A stretch of DNA of 64,000 nucleotides from Cokeromyces recurvatus. Lineage: Eukaryota; Mucoromycota; Mucoromycetes; Mucorales; Mucoraceae. The stretch spans positions 620,001 through 684,000 of the forward strand of contig NW_026251392.1 of the NCBI RefSeq assembly GCF_025118155.1, written 5' to 3'. The notes beneath the pieces are model-generated. The model was not told the DNA's origin and searched no databases. It saw only the letters and a list, made by a program, of their open reading frames with translations. This document shows positions 37,480-47,863 of the stretch, piece after piece. Both the position numbers and the translations under genes were made by a program. Position 1 is the stretch's first letter. Each line of letters starts with the position of its first letter.

Positions 37480-39182
37480 ATGACTAATCTCCCTGTTGTA
37501 GTTATGGATAATGGTACAGGGTAAAGTTTATAAGTTAAAGATGACACCTATGAGTAACGCGTTATAATTAACCTTTTTTTTTTAATATAATGTTGGGATT
37601 AGGTACACTAAACTCGGTTTTAGTGGCAATAATGAGCCCTCATTTGTTTTCCAAACTGCAATTGCTACACGCGAATCACCTTCGAGTACTGGAAGACCTG
37701 GTTTACCTTCTAAACCTTCCTTTTTTAGCAACAATTTAGCTTCTAAACGAGGCATTGAAGACCTTGATTTTTATATTGGCGATGAAGCTTTAGCTCAAGC
37801 TAAAACGATGGCTTTAAATTATCCTATTCGTCACGGTCAAATCAATAATTGGGATCATATGGAACGATTTTGGGAACAATCCATCTTTAAATATTTACGT
37901 TGTGAACCTGAGGACCATTATTTTCTTATGGTATATACACATATTAAAAAAAAATCTATAAATATATAAATATATTATACAATGCATTTAATTAGATTAT
38001 GTCAATGGTATTTATTTATTTATTTATTTATTTTTTTAAATAGACCGAACCACCTATGAATGCACCTGAGAATCGTGAAATGACAGCAGAAATTATGTTT
38101 GAATCATTTAATGTACAAGGTCTTTATATTGCTGTTCAAGCTGTCTTAGCCTTGGCTGCATCTTGGACTTCAAGTAAAGTAAGTGAACAGACATTGACAG
38201 GTACTGTTGTTGATTCAGGTGATGGTGTTACTCATGTTATCCCAGTGGTAAGTGAATTACAAGCAGATAATGTGTATACATATATCTATATGACTTCGTT
38301 ACTGTTATTATTATTAGGCTGAAGGATATGTTATTGCTAGTTCCATCAAGAGTGTGCCTATTGCCGGTAGTGATATTACTTCATTTGTTCAAAATTTACT
38401 TCGTGAGCGTGGAGAAACAAGTATTCCTCCAGAAGACTCATTCCGTATTGCTCAAGCGATCAAAGAAGATTACAGTTATGTCTGTCCTGACATTGTTAAA
38501 GAATTTAAAAAATATGACCAAGAGCCTGCCAAGTATTTCAAGAAATATGAAGGAATTCATTCTGTCACCGGCAAGGTATGGTATAGTATACATGCATACA
38601 TGTATGTATGTATGTACATACATATACATATGTATTAACTTGTGTGTTTGAAATAGAAATATACGGTGGATATTGGTTTTGAACGTTTCCTTGCACCAGA
38701 AATTTTCTTTAATCCAGAGATTGCTAGCTCTGACTTTTTAACACCTTTACCAGAAATTGTGGATACTGTTATTCAAACAAGTCCTATTGATGTACGTAGA
38801 GGATTATATAAAAATATCGTGTTATCTGGTGGATCTACTATGTTTAAGGGCTTTGATAAAAGACTTCAACGTGATATCAAACGTACAGTTGATAAGCGTA
38901 TTCAAGAAAGTGAATTGACGAGTCGTTCTGAGATGAAAGCAACTCCCATGGAAGTGAACGTTATCTCACACAAAAAACAACGTCATGCTGTTTGGTTTGG
39001 TGGAAGTTTATTAGCTTCTACTGTAAAGTATTCATTATGGTTTGTTTTTTTTTCCAAGATTTTGTTACTTATTTATTTTTTTATAGAGCGAATTTTATAA
39101 TTCTTGTCACACAAAGGCAGAATACGATGAATATGGTCCTAGTATATGTCGTCACAATAGAGTCTTTAGCTCTCTTTTGTAA
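37480..39182 (+). CDS. ARP3: Actin-related protein 3 (Arp2/3 complex)
   Basis: Exons 37480-37520, 37603-37930, 38044-38247, 38318-38575, 38657-39022 and 39087-39182 give 430 aa, as usual for Arp3. Arp3 pairs with Arp2 to nucleate branched actin filaments at endocytic patches. ATP-binding motifs: [15 protein letters not shown] (phosphate 1), [14 protein letters not shown] (phosphate 2) and [11 protein letters not shown] (adenosine). The Arp3-specific features are the insert after NNEPSFVFQ, the DDLDF-like segment (EDLDFYIG) and the [14 protein letters not shown]-terminus ending near YGPSICRHN. All internal exon joins but the first are phase 0. Confidence 0.97.
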
Positions 39183-39969
39183 TAAAATATGGGTTATTTT
39201 TTTTTTCCTTGAAGAAGAACACCAAAAGAAAAAAAAATTAAAATAAATAAGCAAATAAATAATTCATTATATGCATAGCGAATCATAAACATAGTCTACA
39301 ATTCATATAAATTTCAGAATAATAATAATACATGTAGTTTTAGCTGGGAGTTCCACTTTTTTTTACAAAAAAGAAAAAAGAAATTCATTAGAAACTTACA
39401 CACACACATATATATAGTTGGAAAGAAAGACCTGCAAAATGACTCATTTAATCAAGTTTTGGTATAGTTGTATAACATGGATGAATACAACCCCATTGAG
39501 GAGCGAAAAGTGATAATATAGTTTAATGGCTGAGCATTCATCAGTCAGTCAATTTGACTAGAAAATAAATAAATAAAAAAAAAATATACAAGTATATGCA
39601 ATATCATATTATTGTACTGCAAAACGATGATATATAAAGGAGATGTTAAAATAAATAAAGGCTTCATTGAAGGAAACTGCTAAAGATGAAAATAGTATAA
39701 ATTCTTTTCATGTGTAAATAACACCCTGAGTAACTATTTCCATCTTTTGTGGTTATCATTAAAAAAACAAGAGCAAAGAGAAAAAATATCTATAAACTGA
39801 CCAGTGGGTTGTATGTATTAAAAATATTACTAACCCTATTAAAGAATGATAGATAATACACTATATAGATAGAATATATACCAAAAAAAAAAAAGAGTAC
39901 AAGTTGTGTTTCAGTATAACCATATAAATCTGCAGTACAATAGCAGTTTAGAAGCATGTTATTATGACT

Positions 39970-40010
<41 letters not shown>

Positions 40011-40349
40011 TATTTTTTCTAATGTTCTCATGTACGGTGGCAGTGATACAAAAAAGGCTCTAACAATTTTCAAGTGATTTTTAACATTTTTTTTTTTTTG
40101 CCTTAATATAAAATATAAACTTGTCTCGTCTTCTTCTTCTTGTGTTATGAAATATCTTGTTTTTTTAATAATATTTTATTATTGATTCATTATTCAAGTG
40201 CAAATTGAATGAGACACTCGAATACAAAATAAGTCATATTATTACTTAATCTTCTTTATTTAATTGGTCAGCGAAAATAATAAAAATAATCTTTTTGTAA
40301 TATACAATAAATTTGATCTTCTTTTTCGATCGTCAGTACCATTATAAAA
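39183..40349. other. Intergenic region leading into the repeat island
   Basis: About 1.2 kb with no supported gene. It contains a 37-base A run (39972-40008), T-rich blocks and the 3' end of Arp3. It marks the border between the gene-dense block and the repeat island starting near 40350. Confidence 0.55.
39972..40008 (+). repeat. Poly-A run of 37 bases
   Basis: Uninterrupted A run. It could be a microsatellite or the tail of a retroposed sequence; no transcript-like sequence was recognised immediately upstream. Confidence 0.9.
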
Positions 40350-40907
40350 ATGAGTTCCGAAACTCCAACAAACCCAACACTAGAACACATTCTAGCACAA
40401 CAGCAGGCACAGATTGCTAGACTTGAACAACTACTAATTAACAACGCTCAATCTTCAGCATAGCCTTCTGATCAACACCAACAGCAACCAACAAATATGG
40501 ATGAAGAGGCTATTGTATCTCACCTTCATTCTCTGGAAATACGCCCGGATTATATCTGGCAGCCTTCTCCATTTTTAACTCAAGTTATGCACTTTGCTCA
40601 ACCACTTTTTACTACGCCAACCCTTTCTGACGATGTCCGTAGATATCATTGAACGATATCCTGGAATGAAGAATACAGATTATCAACCGCCTGATACGAT
40701 TCCTGTGGCAGCTCGTAGTATGAAACCGGCCCAAACTAAACATGACCGTTCTCTTAAACGGTTGCAGTATCTCTCTTCGGGTATTTTCTGTCCTCTCAAC
40801 ATTTTAGCTCTAGAATTGAGCAGGGAAACGGACAACCCTAACATTCAACGTTACTTGCATATGCTTTCTAACTGTCGTTGTTATGATTGTAGTCGTATTT
40901 ACAACTA
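40350..40907 (+). pseudogene. Truncated gag-like retroelement ORF
   Basis: Starts MSSETPTNPTLEHILAQQQ with an N-terminal coiled coil (QAQIARLEQLL). An in-frame TAG follows at 40461, then a frameshift near 40640 and a second open part (DIIERYPGMKNTDYQPP ... LKRLQYLSSGIFCPLNILAL). The pattern, a coiled-coil N-terminus, Gln-rich linker and an AxxxxxxxQxxLSGIxxPL block, resembles gag-like ORFs of tyrosine-recombinase (DIRS-type) or related retroelements I associate with Mucorales; this identification is from recollection of the family. The reading frame is cut by the LTR-like repeat that starts at 40879, whose bases supply the last codons and the stop. No reverse transcriptase or integrase follows. 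Confidence 0.6.
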
Positions 40908-41602
40908 AGTTAATAGAAATAAGCCATCATTTATTTAAATAATAAAGAGTTTATTTAAACAAAACTAGTGTATTGTACTTCACAGCATAATATTCAGTTT
41001 TAATAATAGTCATTGTTAGAGTATTCGAACACTAACCAAAGAATTATATACATTGTATTATGTAATAATAGTAAGAATTCAATAAGTTTATGACTGTTAT
41101 ATTTAATTACATAATTATTTATAAAAGTCATACATATTATATATACACATCTATAATATTGAATATTTTTATATAATAACATCTTGGAGGAGGATAACAA
41201 TGACAGTAGCATATAAATAATTGGTATTATTGTTATAGCTGGAGTATTCACTGTGAATTAATATTAACACGTTACTTACCCCAGAAATAATAATTGGATA
41301 TATTCTTAGTAACAGTGACAGCTCAGAGAGAATGAAGATAAAAATACATTTTTATTGTATTCAGAATTATTCGGTGACAAAAGTTGTGCTTAAAGGCTTT
41401 GTTATAGCAGTATTCACTAATCTAAATCATACTTCTATTAACATCACTTAGCTGGCAAAACATATAAATAGCCCTTATCATTTTTCCATATTATTTTCTT
41501 CTTGTACAGTTTTTGTATTATTTTTCATTCAATAAACTATACCGAGTCTTCACAGACTTGTCTTTTCTGTTTTCTCTTTCCTTGTCTTTTGTACTCAAAA
41601 TA
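40879..41602 (+). repeat. LTR-like repeat, copy A (forward)
   Basis: Member of a four-copy repeat family (A to D) in this island. It begins TGTTATGATTG and ends near ACTCAAAATA; the consensus termini are TGTT...AACA, the TG/CA ends expected of an LTR. Near its 3' end it has TATAAATAG (41463-41471) and AATAAA (41531-41536), compatible with U3/R promoter and polyadenylation signals. Copy D at 46655-47387 is almost the same sequence in reverse orientation. No target-site duplication was found, and no complete internal region joins it to another copy, so it reads as a solo LTR. Confidence 0.75.
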
Positions 41603-41971
41603 ACCTTCATCGTTGGTTTCAACAAGGACCCAGAAATAAACACTTACATGATACCAAAGTAGGAGTTGAGCACTGGACTATTCCCTAATTGCCCCAAGTA
41701 TGCGAAAAATAAAATAAAATAAGAAAAAGGACGTAGAAACGGATGCTTACATGCTATTAACAAAGGAGTTGTACACTGCACAATGTTGGATTCCTTCTCT
41801 TGAAGAAAAAAAACAGAAACTTATATGCTACCAATAGAGGTCAAAAAAATAGAGAGTATTATAATATTTTATGGGGATTTTTTTTTGTTTCTAGTTGATG
41901 ACGTGTTGCTGTTAAGGCGGACCATGAATGTAGTCTTTTATGTCACCAAATCTAGGAAAACTATTTAGCTA
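41603..41971. other. Sequence after LTR copy A with degenerate tandem repeats
   Basis: No gene seen. Three diverged units can be aligned, each containing a CTTA(C/T)ATG(C/A)TA core followed by AGGAGTTG or AGAGGTC and, in the first two, a CACTG element (about 41640-41685, 41745-41790 and 41820-41845). The unit spacing is roughly 75-110 bases. Origin unknown. Confidence 0.45.
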
Positions 41972-42373
41972 CAGTGTTTCCACTCTCAATTTACCGAACG
42001 TTTGAAAGTCCGATCACTGTTTTGAAAACGATTGGCTAATAGTGTGAGGTTAAATTGACTCAAATATTTGAACCACTTCTTACAAATAAATTGACCACTT
42101 TTTTTTTAACCTTTTATTCGGACGTCCTTAAACATGAATTTCATCCAGCATTCTGTCAGTTGTTTTCCTAAATGCTTAAATAAAGAACCTTTATAATCAA
42201 TTTGACCAAAATATTGGTCAATTTATTTGTAAGAAATGTTAATTTTTTTTTCGAAGAGATGGTCAAATTAACTTCAAATATTTAGGTCAATTTAACCTCA
42301 CACTATTGGTCAATCGTTTTCAAATCAGTGATCGGACTTTCAAACGTTCGGTAAATTGAGAGTAGAAGCACTA
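41972..42373. mobile_element. TA-flanked inverted-repeat MITE, Tc1/mariner type
   Basis: A palindromic element of about 402 bases. Its arms (about 41972-42100 and 42218-42373) are inverted copies of each other: the left arm starts CAGTGTTTCCACTCTC and the right arm, read inward, starts TAGTGCTTCTACTCTC. Both ends abut a TA dinucleotide (41970-41971 and 42374-42375), the target duplication of Tc1/mariner elements. It contains no open frame, so it would need a transposase in trans. It lies between LTR copies A and B. Confidence 0.82.
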
Positions 42374-42650
42374 TACATCAAACTGAAAAAAAATTGTAGT
42401 GGCGTATATAAATACAAATAGCTTTACTTCCCTATTAATATATTAACAGTTCTTTTACCTCTAGATATTGGTTTCTAGACGATTCATATTTTGATTTAGT
42501 TATTGAGCATAATAGAGATAAAGATCCCTACTCAACAGCATGAGAAAAATAGATATGTACGCAGCATAACGTGACTGAGAATAATTTTTTTAAAATCTCT
42601 CAAAAAAAAATATATATATTGTAAAACACGACTTTCTTCCATACTTCACA

Positions 42651-43955
42651 ATGTTAAACAGTGTAGTCTCTTTGTCAAATTCAATAGGATATCTTATCCA
42701 TGCAAATCTTGAGTTTGATTACAGCTATTACTACAACAACTTCTGTGGAGGGATGTCAAGGGAACAAGTCGCGAATAAGTTTGAAAAAGATTTACAAAAT
42801 GCCTTATTCGATCCAGCTACTATAAATCCAGCGGTAACTAAATGGATTCATGAACAAATTAACTGTGATTTTCCTGTAATATTAGCTTCATTTTAACTTG
42901 AATACTATAACACGATTATCTAATATACATATTTTTCCTATATTTCGAGTAGTTGATGAATGCAATTGAGGTTGATGAATTTTGGATCTTATACCAAGAT
43001 AAAAAGCAGTACTATAACAAGCTAAATCAACAAGCTGATTATAAAAATAATTTGCAAGAAATATACACAAAGAATAGAGCCTCAAGTTCCAGAAGCGCTA
43101 CGGCATCAAAAAGTCCGCAGTCGCTCGCCAATCAAGTAGATCATGATATTTATTTACAAATACATATGTACTGACAATTTTTATTATTCACAGAATGTTG
43201 TTGAAGACGATAACCTTATTTTTTTTAACGACCGCTACATTTCATCAATATTAAAGCCTTATGGCAAACAGCTATATGAAGTTTATGAATTGTTGTCAGC
43301 TGAAGAGCAATTGATTTGCGGCTTCTGTCTTAACGGTATCCTTGATCTTAGTAACCAGAAAGAGTGTAGCCAAAAAAAGTTATTTACAAACGATCAATGG
43401 GACTATCTTATCAAGCACCTTGGATCAAAAAAAATGAAATACCTTCCAAACCTATCTGATGCCACAAAAAAGAAAGTAGAAAAGATAATAAAGGAAATCA
43501 AGAGCGGACAAGAAGAAGAAGCTTACTACATTACTATTGAAAGTATAAGAGGTGCACATTCTGCTGATAAGTGGATTTTTAAAGTCCTTAGCCATATGTA
43601 AGTGTAGTTTCTTCTTAATATGAGCAGCTTCTGACTTGTGTTTTATTTTTCTAGCATTAACGCGTACAGAGAACGCACAAACATTTTTACAAATCCAACC
43701 AATAAAATTAGCGAACTCGACTTTTTAATGAAGCTGTGGGGTGAAGTTTTGGAACTTTTGGTTGGAGATAGCTTTGAACTCTATGTCAACTGGGGAGAAA
43801 CGTCAACTGATACCATGGCTGCAGTAAAGCGTATAAACAACGACAATAAGCCACATACAGTAGGCTGTAAAGTTGACGGTAGGATTGTATGCAAGGTATC
43901 TAAGGTTGTTGACACATGCCATGTTGAGGCTGCTAGGGCTTCGTCCATGTTGTGA
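42651..43955 (+). CDS. Intact 370-aa protein of unknown function in the repeat island
   Basis: Exons 42651-42875, 42953-43135, 43194-43597 and 43655-43955 close in phase and give 370 aa without stops. The N-terminus (MLNSVVSLSNSIGYLIHANL) is followed by a Tyr-rich, acidic-helical region, a Ser-rich linker (RASSSRSATASKSPQS), then a globular part (DRYISSILKPYGKQLYEVYE; EEQLICGFCLNGILDLS). The C-terminal third (ISELDFLMKLWGEVLELLVG ... LYVNWGET) resembles a repetitive protein family I recall from Mucoromycota genomes, with a conserved D-x-x-x-K-x-W block and a W-G-[DE]-T motif. No known enzymatic motif is seen. The stop codon falls inside the first bases of LTR copy B, so the true 3' end may have been replaced. 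Intact splice sites argue that it was recently functional. Confidence 0.72.
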
Positions 43956-44663
43956 TTGTAGTAGCCTTTATAATTAAGTTAATAGAAATAAACCATCATT
44001 TATTATATAATAAAGAGGTTATTCAAATAAAACTAATATATCGCGCTTCACAGCATAATATTCATTCTACTCTCAGTTTTGATAATAGTCATTGTTTGAG
44101 TATTCGAGCATTAAAAATAATTATATACATTATATTATGTAATAATAATAATTCAATAGGATTATGACTGTTATATTCAATTACATAATTATTTATAAGT
44201 CATACATATTATATATAGATAGCTATAAAGATAAATATTGTTATGTAATAATATCTTATAGGATAATAATAATAGTAGCATATAAATAATTGGTATTGCT
44301 ATAGCTGACATATTCACTGTGAATTAATATTGACGCGTCGCTTACCCCAGAAACAATAATTTAATATTTTTAGTAACTGCGACAGCTCAGGCAGAAAAGA
44401 ATAAAAATAGATTTTATTGTAGGCAGAATTATTCGGAGAAAATATTTATGACTAATGCTTTATTATAGCAATATTTGCTTATCCAAATCATAGTTCTATT
44501 AATATCACTTACCTTGCAAAAAACATATAAATAACCCTTTACGTTTTCACATAATTTTTCCTTGTACAATTTTTGTATTATTATTTTCAATAAAAACTAC
44601 ACGAAGTTTTCACAGACTTGTCTTTTGCTTTTTCTCTTTCTTTAACTTTTTGCTATCAAAACA
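43948..44663 (+). repeat. LTR-like repeat, copy B (forward)
   Basis: Second forward copy of the family, more diverged from A than D is. Begins TGTTGTGATTG and ends ATCAAAACA, with the TG...CA ends preserved. It keeps the ATATAAATAACCC TATA-like box and an AATAAAAAC signal near the 3' end. It overlaps the last codons of the 370-aa gene. No target duplication found. Confidence 0.72.
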
Positions 44664-45653
44664 ATCTCAATGACGACACAAAAATGATTTCAAAATTTAA
44701 CAAGAAGAATCAAAGGAAATGACAACATAACATCGACAGTGAGAGTTAAAGCAAAAGCAAAAAAAAAAAAAAATAGTGAATATATACATTACTTTATACA
44801 GAAATAATGAATGTTTATATAAATAACAATAATAAAGTACATGTCGTTTTTTTTTCCTTCCTTTTCTGCAATATGAACTATGTATCTGTATATAGTGGGA
44901 TTAAAAAGTTGTATATTTATGTTGATCCTATTGAGCAAGACAAAATAAAAATGAATCGCAGTCAGCGTAACAATGTGTATAAAATCAAATCCATTTACTT
45001 CTTAGAGACCAAATGTATTTAAGAACACTATTCAACATGCTCGAAAGGACAGTTAATTCATTAGGAGAATTTACTATGGAAGCAAGCAACACTACCCATT
45101 TTCGGGTCTTTTAAAATATGCAGTGTTGATGGTACAGTAGGTACAAGCTAAAGGAAACCCTAACCCTTAATGTCGTTAAAGGTGTAGAAAACTGCTGCAA
45201 CTATTATCAATTCCTAGTAACACAGTAATCTTCTAGAGCTTGCAGTCCAAAGGGAACCCTTTGCCAATTCTAATAATAAACATTTTTGTTTTCTCTGGGT
45301 TAGAAATGCAGAGCTTACGTCCTCGAAAAAAACGATGCTCAAATTAACAAAAGGTCGTATTTGATTTAAAAGTTGAATACGGATGTAGTGAATTTTTGGG
45401 TTCCTAGATACACACAATTTTTGGGTATTCTTACGTACACCCCAATTTTTTTGAGGTTGAAGTTAATTGGATCAAGTCAGTTTCATTTCTTTTGTTAAGT
45501 TCACTTTTATCGCACATGAAACAACAAATATTGAGTCCAAAGCGGATCTTATATGACATTCGACGTTTGGAAGATAGTATATTTATCGCAGCTTTCCTTA
45601 TACGATACTTCTGAAGCTCTACATACTCTCATAAAATAATTTTTTAAACAATT
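44664..45653. other. Gene-poor segment between LTR copies B and C
   Basis: About 1 kb at the centre of the inverted arrangement of repeats. Weak open frames exist (for example 44807-45022 + and 45214-45417 -), but neither shows a recognisable domain or codon usage. Part of it could be the decayed internal region of a retroelement; nothing confirms this. Confidence 0.4.
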
Positions 45654-46195
45654 TGTTTTGAGTACAAAAGATGAGGAAAGAGAATACAGAAAAGACAAGT
45701 CTGTGAAAGTTTGGTATAGAAAAATAATACAAAAATTGTACCCAGAAAAAAAATAATATGGAAAAATGACAAGTGTTATTTATATGTTTTTTGCAAGGTA
45801 AGTGATACTAATAGAAGTATTATTTGGATAAGTGAATACTGCTATAACAAAACCACTTATTTATAAGCTACTATTATTATTATCATCCTCTAATATGTTA
45901 TTACATAACAATATTGAATATTATAGATGATATATAATATGTATGACTTTTATAAATAATTATGTTATTCAAGATAACAGTCATAAACCTATTGAATTGT
46001 TACTATTATTACGTAATACAATGTATATAATTCTTTATTTAGTGTTCGAATACTCTAACAATAAGTATTATTAAAACTGAATATTATGCTGTGAAGTACA
46101 ATAGACTAGTTTTGTTTAAATAACCTCTTTATTATTTAAATAAATGATAGTTTATTTCTATTAACTTAGTTGTAAGGACAACTACGATCATAACA
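45654..46195 (-). repeat. LTR-like repeat, copy C (reverse, internally deleted)
   Basis: Reverse-orientation copy. On the minus strand it starts TGTTATGATCG at 46195 and ends CTCAAAACA at 45654, the best preserved termini of the four. It is about 180 bases shorter than D because the middle (between the CTATAACAAAACC stretch and the TTATTTATAAGC stretch, near 45856) is missing. Confidence 0.72.
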
Positions 46196-46662
46196 ATAAC
46201 GATAATGACAATTCAAAACTTGTTCCTTTTCTTGGTGTTGGTGTTCCTGCTTCCTTGGCCCGTAACGAACACTTTATCCTTTTTTCGCCCGTTGAAGCTG
46301 CTAAAACCATATCATGTACTCGCATGCTTCGTGACTACCAACGAAAGCAGAGCTTAAATAAATGGTGCTTCAAGTCCGTATACTTTGTGAATAAACATTT
46401 TCACACACCATTGCCTTTAGAATTGCACCTTGATTTCGACGGATATGTATTTATTGCGTCAAAGTTTCTTTATTTGACAGCAACTCAGGCGATTTCGATG
46501 GAGGAAGTAGTTTCTTTGAGGAGGTCTTTACACTTGCTGAAATATTGGAAAGATTTAGGATTTGAAGAGGCCCCCACCTCAGAGCAAGTTATTTCCAAAA
46601 TCGAAGAAAACAGGGCCACAAAAAAATGTAAAAAACTGTCTGAATCAAAATGTATGTTTTGA
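46165..46662 (+). CDS. Orphan ORF between LTR copies C and D
   Basis: A frame open from 46165 to the stop at 46660-46662. It runs from inside copy C to the first bases of copy D. The part outside the repeats (about 46210-46650) reads like real protein: SKLVPFLGVGVPASLARNEH, then KWCFKSVYFVNKHFHTPLPL and a basic C-terminus (ATKKCKKLSESK). There is no ATG until about 46324, so the original start is missing. Not recognised. It is probably a fragment of a host or element gene that was broken by insertion of the two repeats. Confidence 0.4.
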   Translation, partial: LSCKDNYDHNNNDNDNSKLVPFLGVGVPASLARNEHFILFSPVEAAKTISCTRMLRDYQRKQSLNKWCFKSVYFVNKHFHTPLPLELHLDFDGYVFIASKFLYLTATQAISMEEVVSLRRSLHLLKYWKDLGFEEAPTSEQVISKIEENRATKKCKKLSESKCMF

Positions 46663-47387
46663 GTACAAAAGACAAGGAAAGAGAAAACAGAAAAGACAAG
46701 TCTGTGAAGACTCGGTATAGTTTATTGAATGAAAAATAATACAAAAACTGTACAAGAAGAAAATAATATGGAAAAATGATAAGGGCTATTTATATGTTTT
46801 GCCAGCTAAGTGATGTTAATAGAAGTATGATTTAGATTAGTGAATACTGCTATAACAAAGCCTTTAAGCACAACTTTTGTCACCGAATAATTCTGCATAC
46901 AATAAAAATGTATTTTTATCTTCATTCTCTCTGAGCTGTCACTGTTACTAAGAATATATCCAATTATTATTTCTGGGGTAAGTAACGTGTTAATATTAAT
47001 TCACAGTGAATACTCCAGCTATAACAATAATACCAATTATTTATATGCTACTGTCATTGTTATCATCCTCCAAGATGTTATTATATAAAAATATTCAATA
47101 TTATAGCTGTGTATATATAATATGTACGACCCTTATAAATAATTATGTAATTGAATATAACAGTCATAAACCTATTGAATTCTTATTATTATTACATAAT
47201 ACAATGTATATAATTATTTTTAATGCTCGAATACTCTAACAATGACTAGTATTAAAACTGAATGTAGAATGAATATTATGCTGTGAAGTACAATACACTA
47301 GTTTTGTTTAAATAAACTCTTTATTATTAAAATAAATGATAGCTTATTTCTATTAACTTAGTTGTAAATACGACTACAATCATAATA
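46655..47387 (-). repeat. LTR-like repeat, copy D (reverse)
   Basis: Full-length reverse copy, close to identical with copy A. The shared sequence includes the TATAAATAG box, AATAAAC signal and the GAGTCTTCACAGAC block. The outer end is CATAATA where C has CATAACA. With A it frames the island as a ~5 kb inverted pair. Confidence 0.75.
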
Positions 47388-47863
47388 TTTCCAATGGTCT
47401 CTAAAAAATTTTGCAAGCGTCTCGTTTTAGGTTAAAATCCTGTTGCCGACAATGAATTTCTAAGTTACCCGCCGATTATACTTCAGTTTTCGACAATTAC
47501 CTTTTTTATAATCGACAATTGCTTTTTTAGTAATCGACATTTTTTTTAAAAACCCGACAATTTTCACAGGTATGACTGTATCAACCTTTGTTGTATAATA
47601 AAGTTATTATGATGAGCCCCATGAGTACCCAACTTATACATCATGTTACACTGATTCAGTAGTAGCCCTTTATTATTAATTATGATTTATCCAATCAATT
47701 TGTGTATATTTGCACGCAAAAATGTTTTTTTTATATAGTCACAAAATAAGGTGAGAAACTTTATTATTATGTACTTTTTTCTTCTTCTTCTTTTTCCTAC
47801 TTTTTTTTTTTACTTATTTATGCACTCACCTTGTACTATATTTATTTATTTATTTATTTTGAA
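47388..47863. other. Right border of the repeat island and sestrin leader
   Basis: No gene seen. The first 200 bases contain repeated CGACAAT-type words (about 47438, 47494, 47511 and 47563), a possible degenerate repeat. The rest is T-rich leader for the sestrin gene. Confidence 0.45.

Noticed and set aside
40879..47387. Reading copies A and D as the inverted terminal repeats of one DIRS-type element
   Set aside because: No reverse transcriptase, RNase H or tyrosine recombinase lies between them, and their TG...CA ends fit ordinary LTRs better. Kept only as an open alternative.
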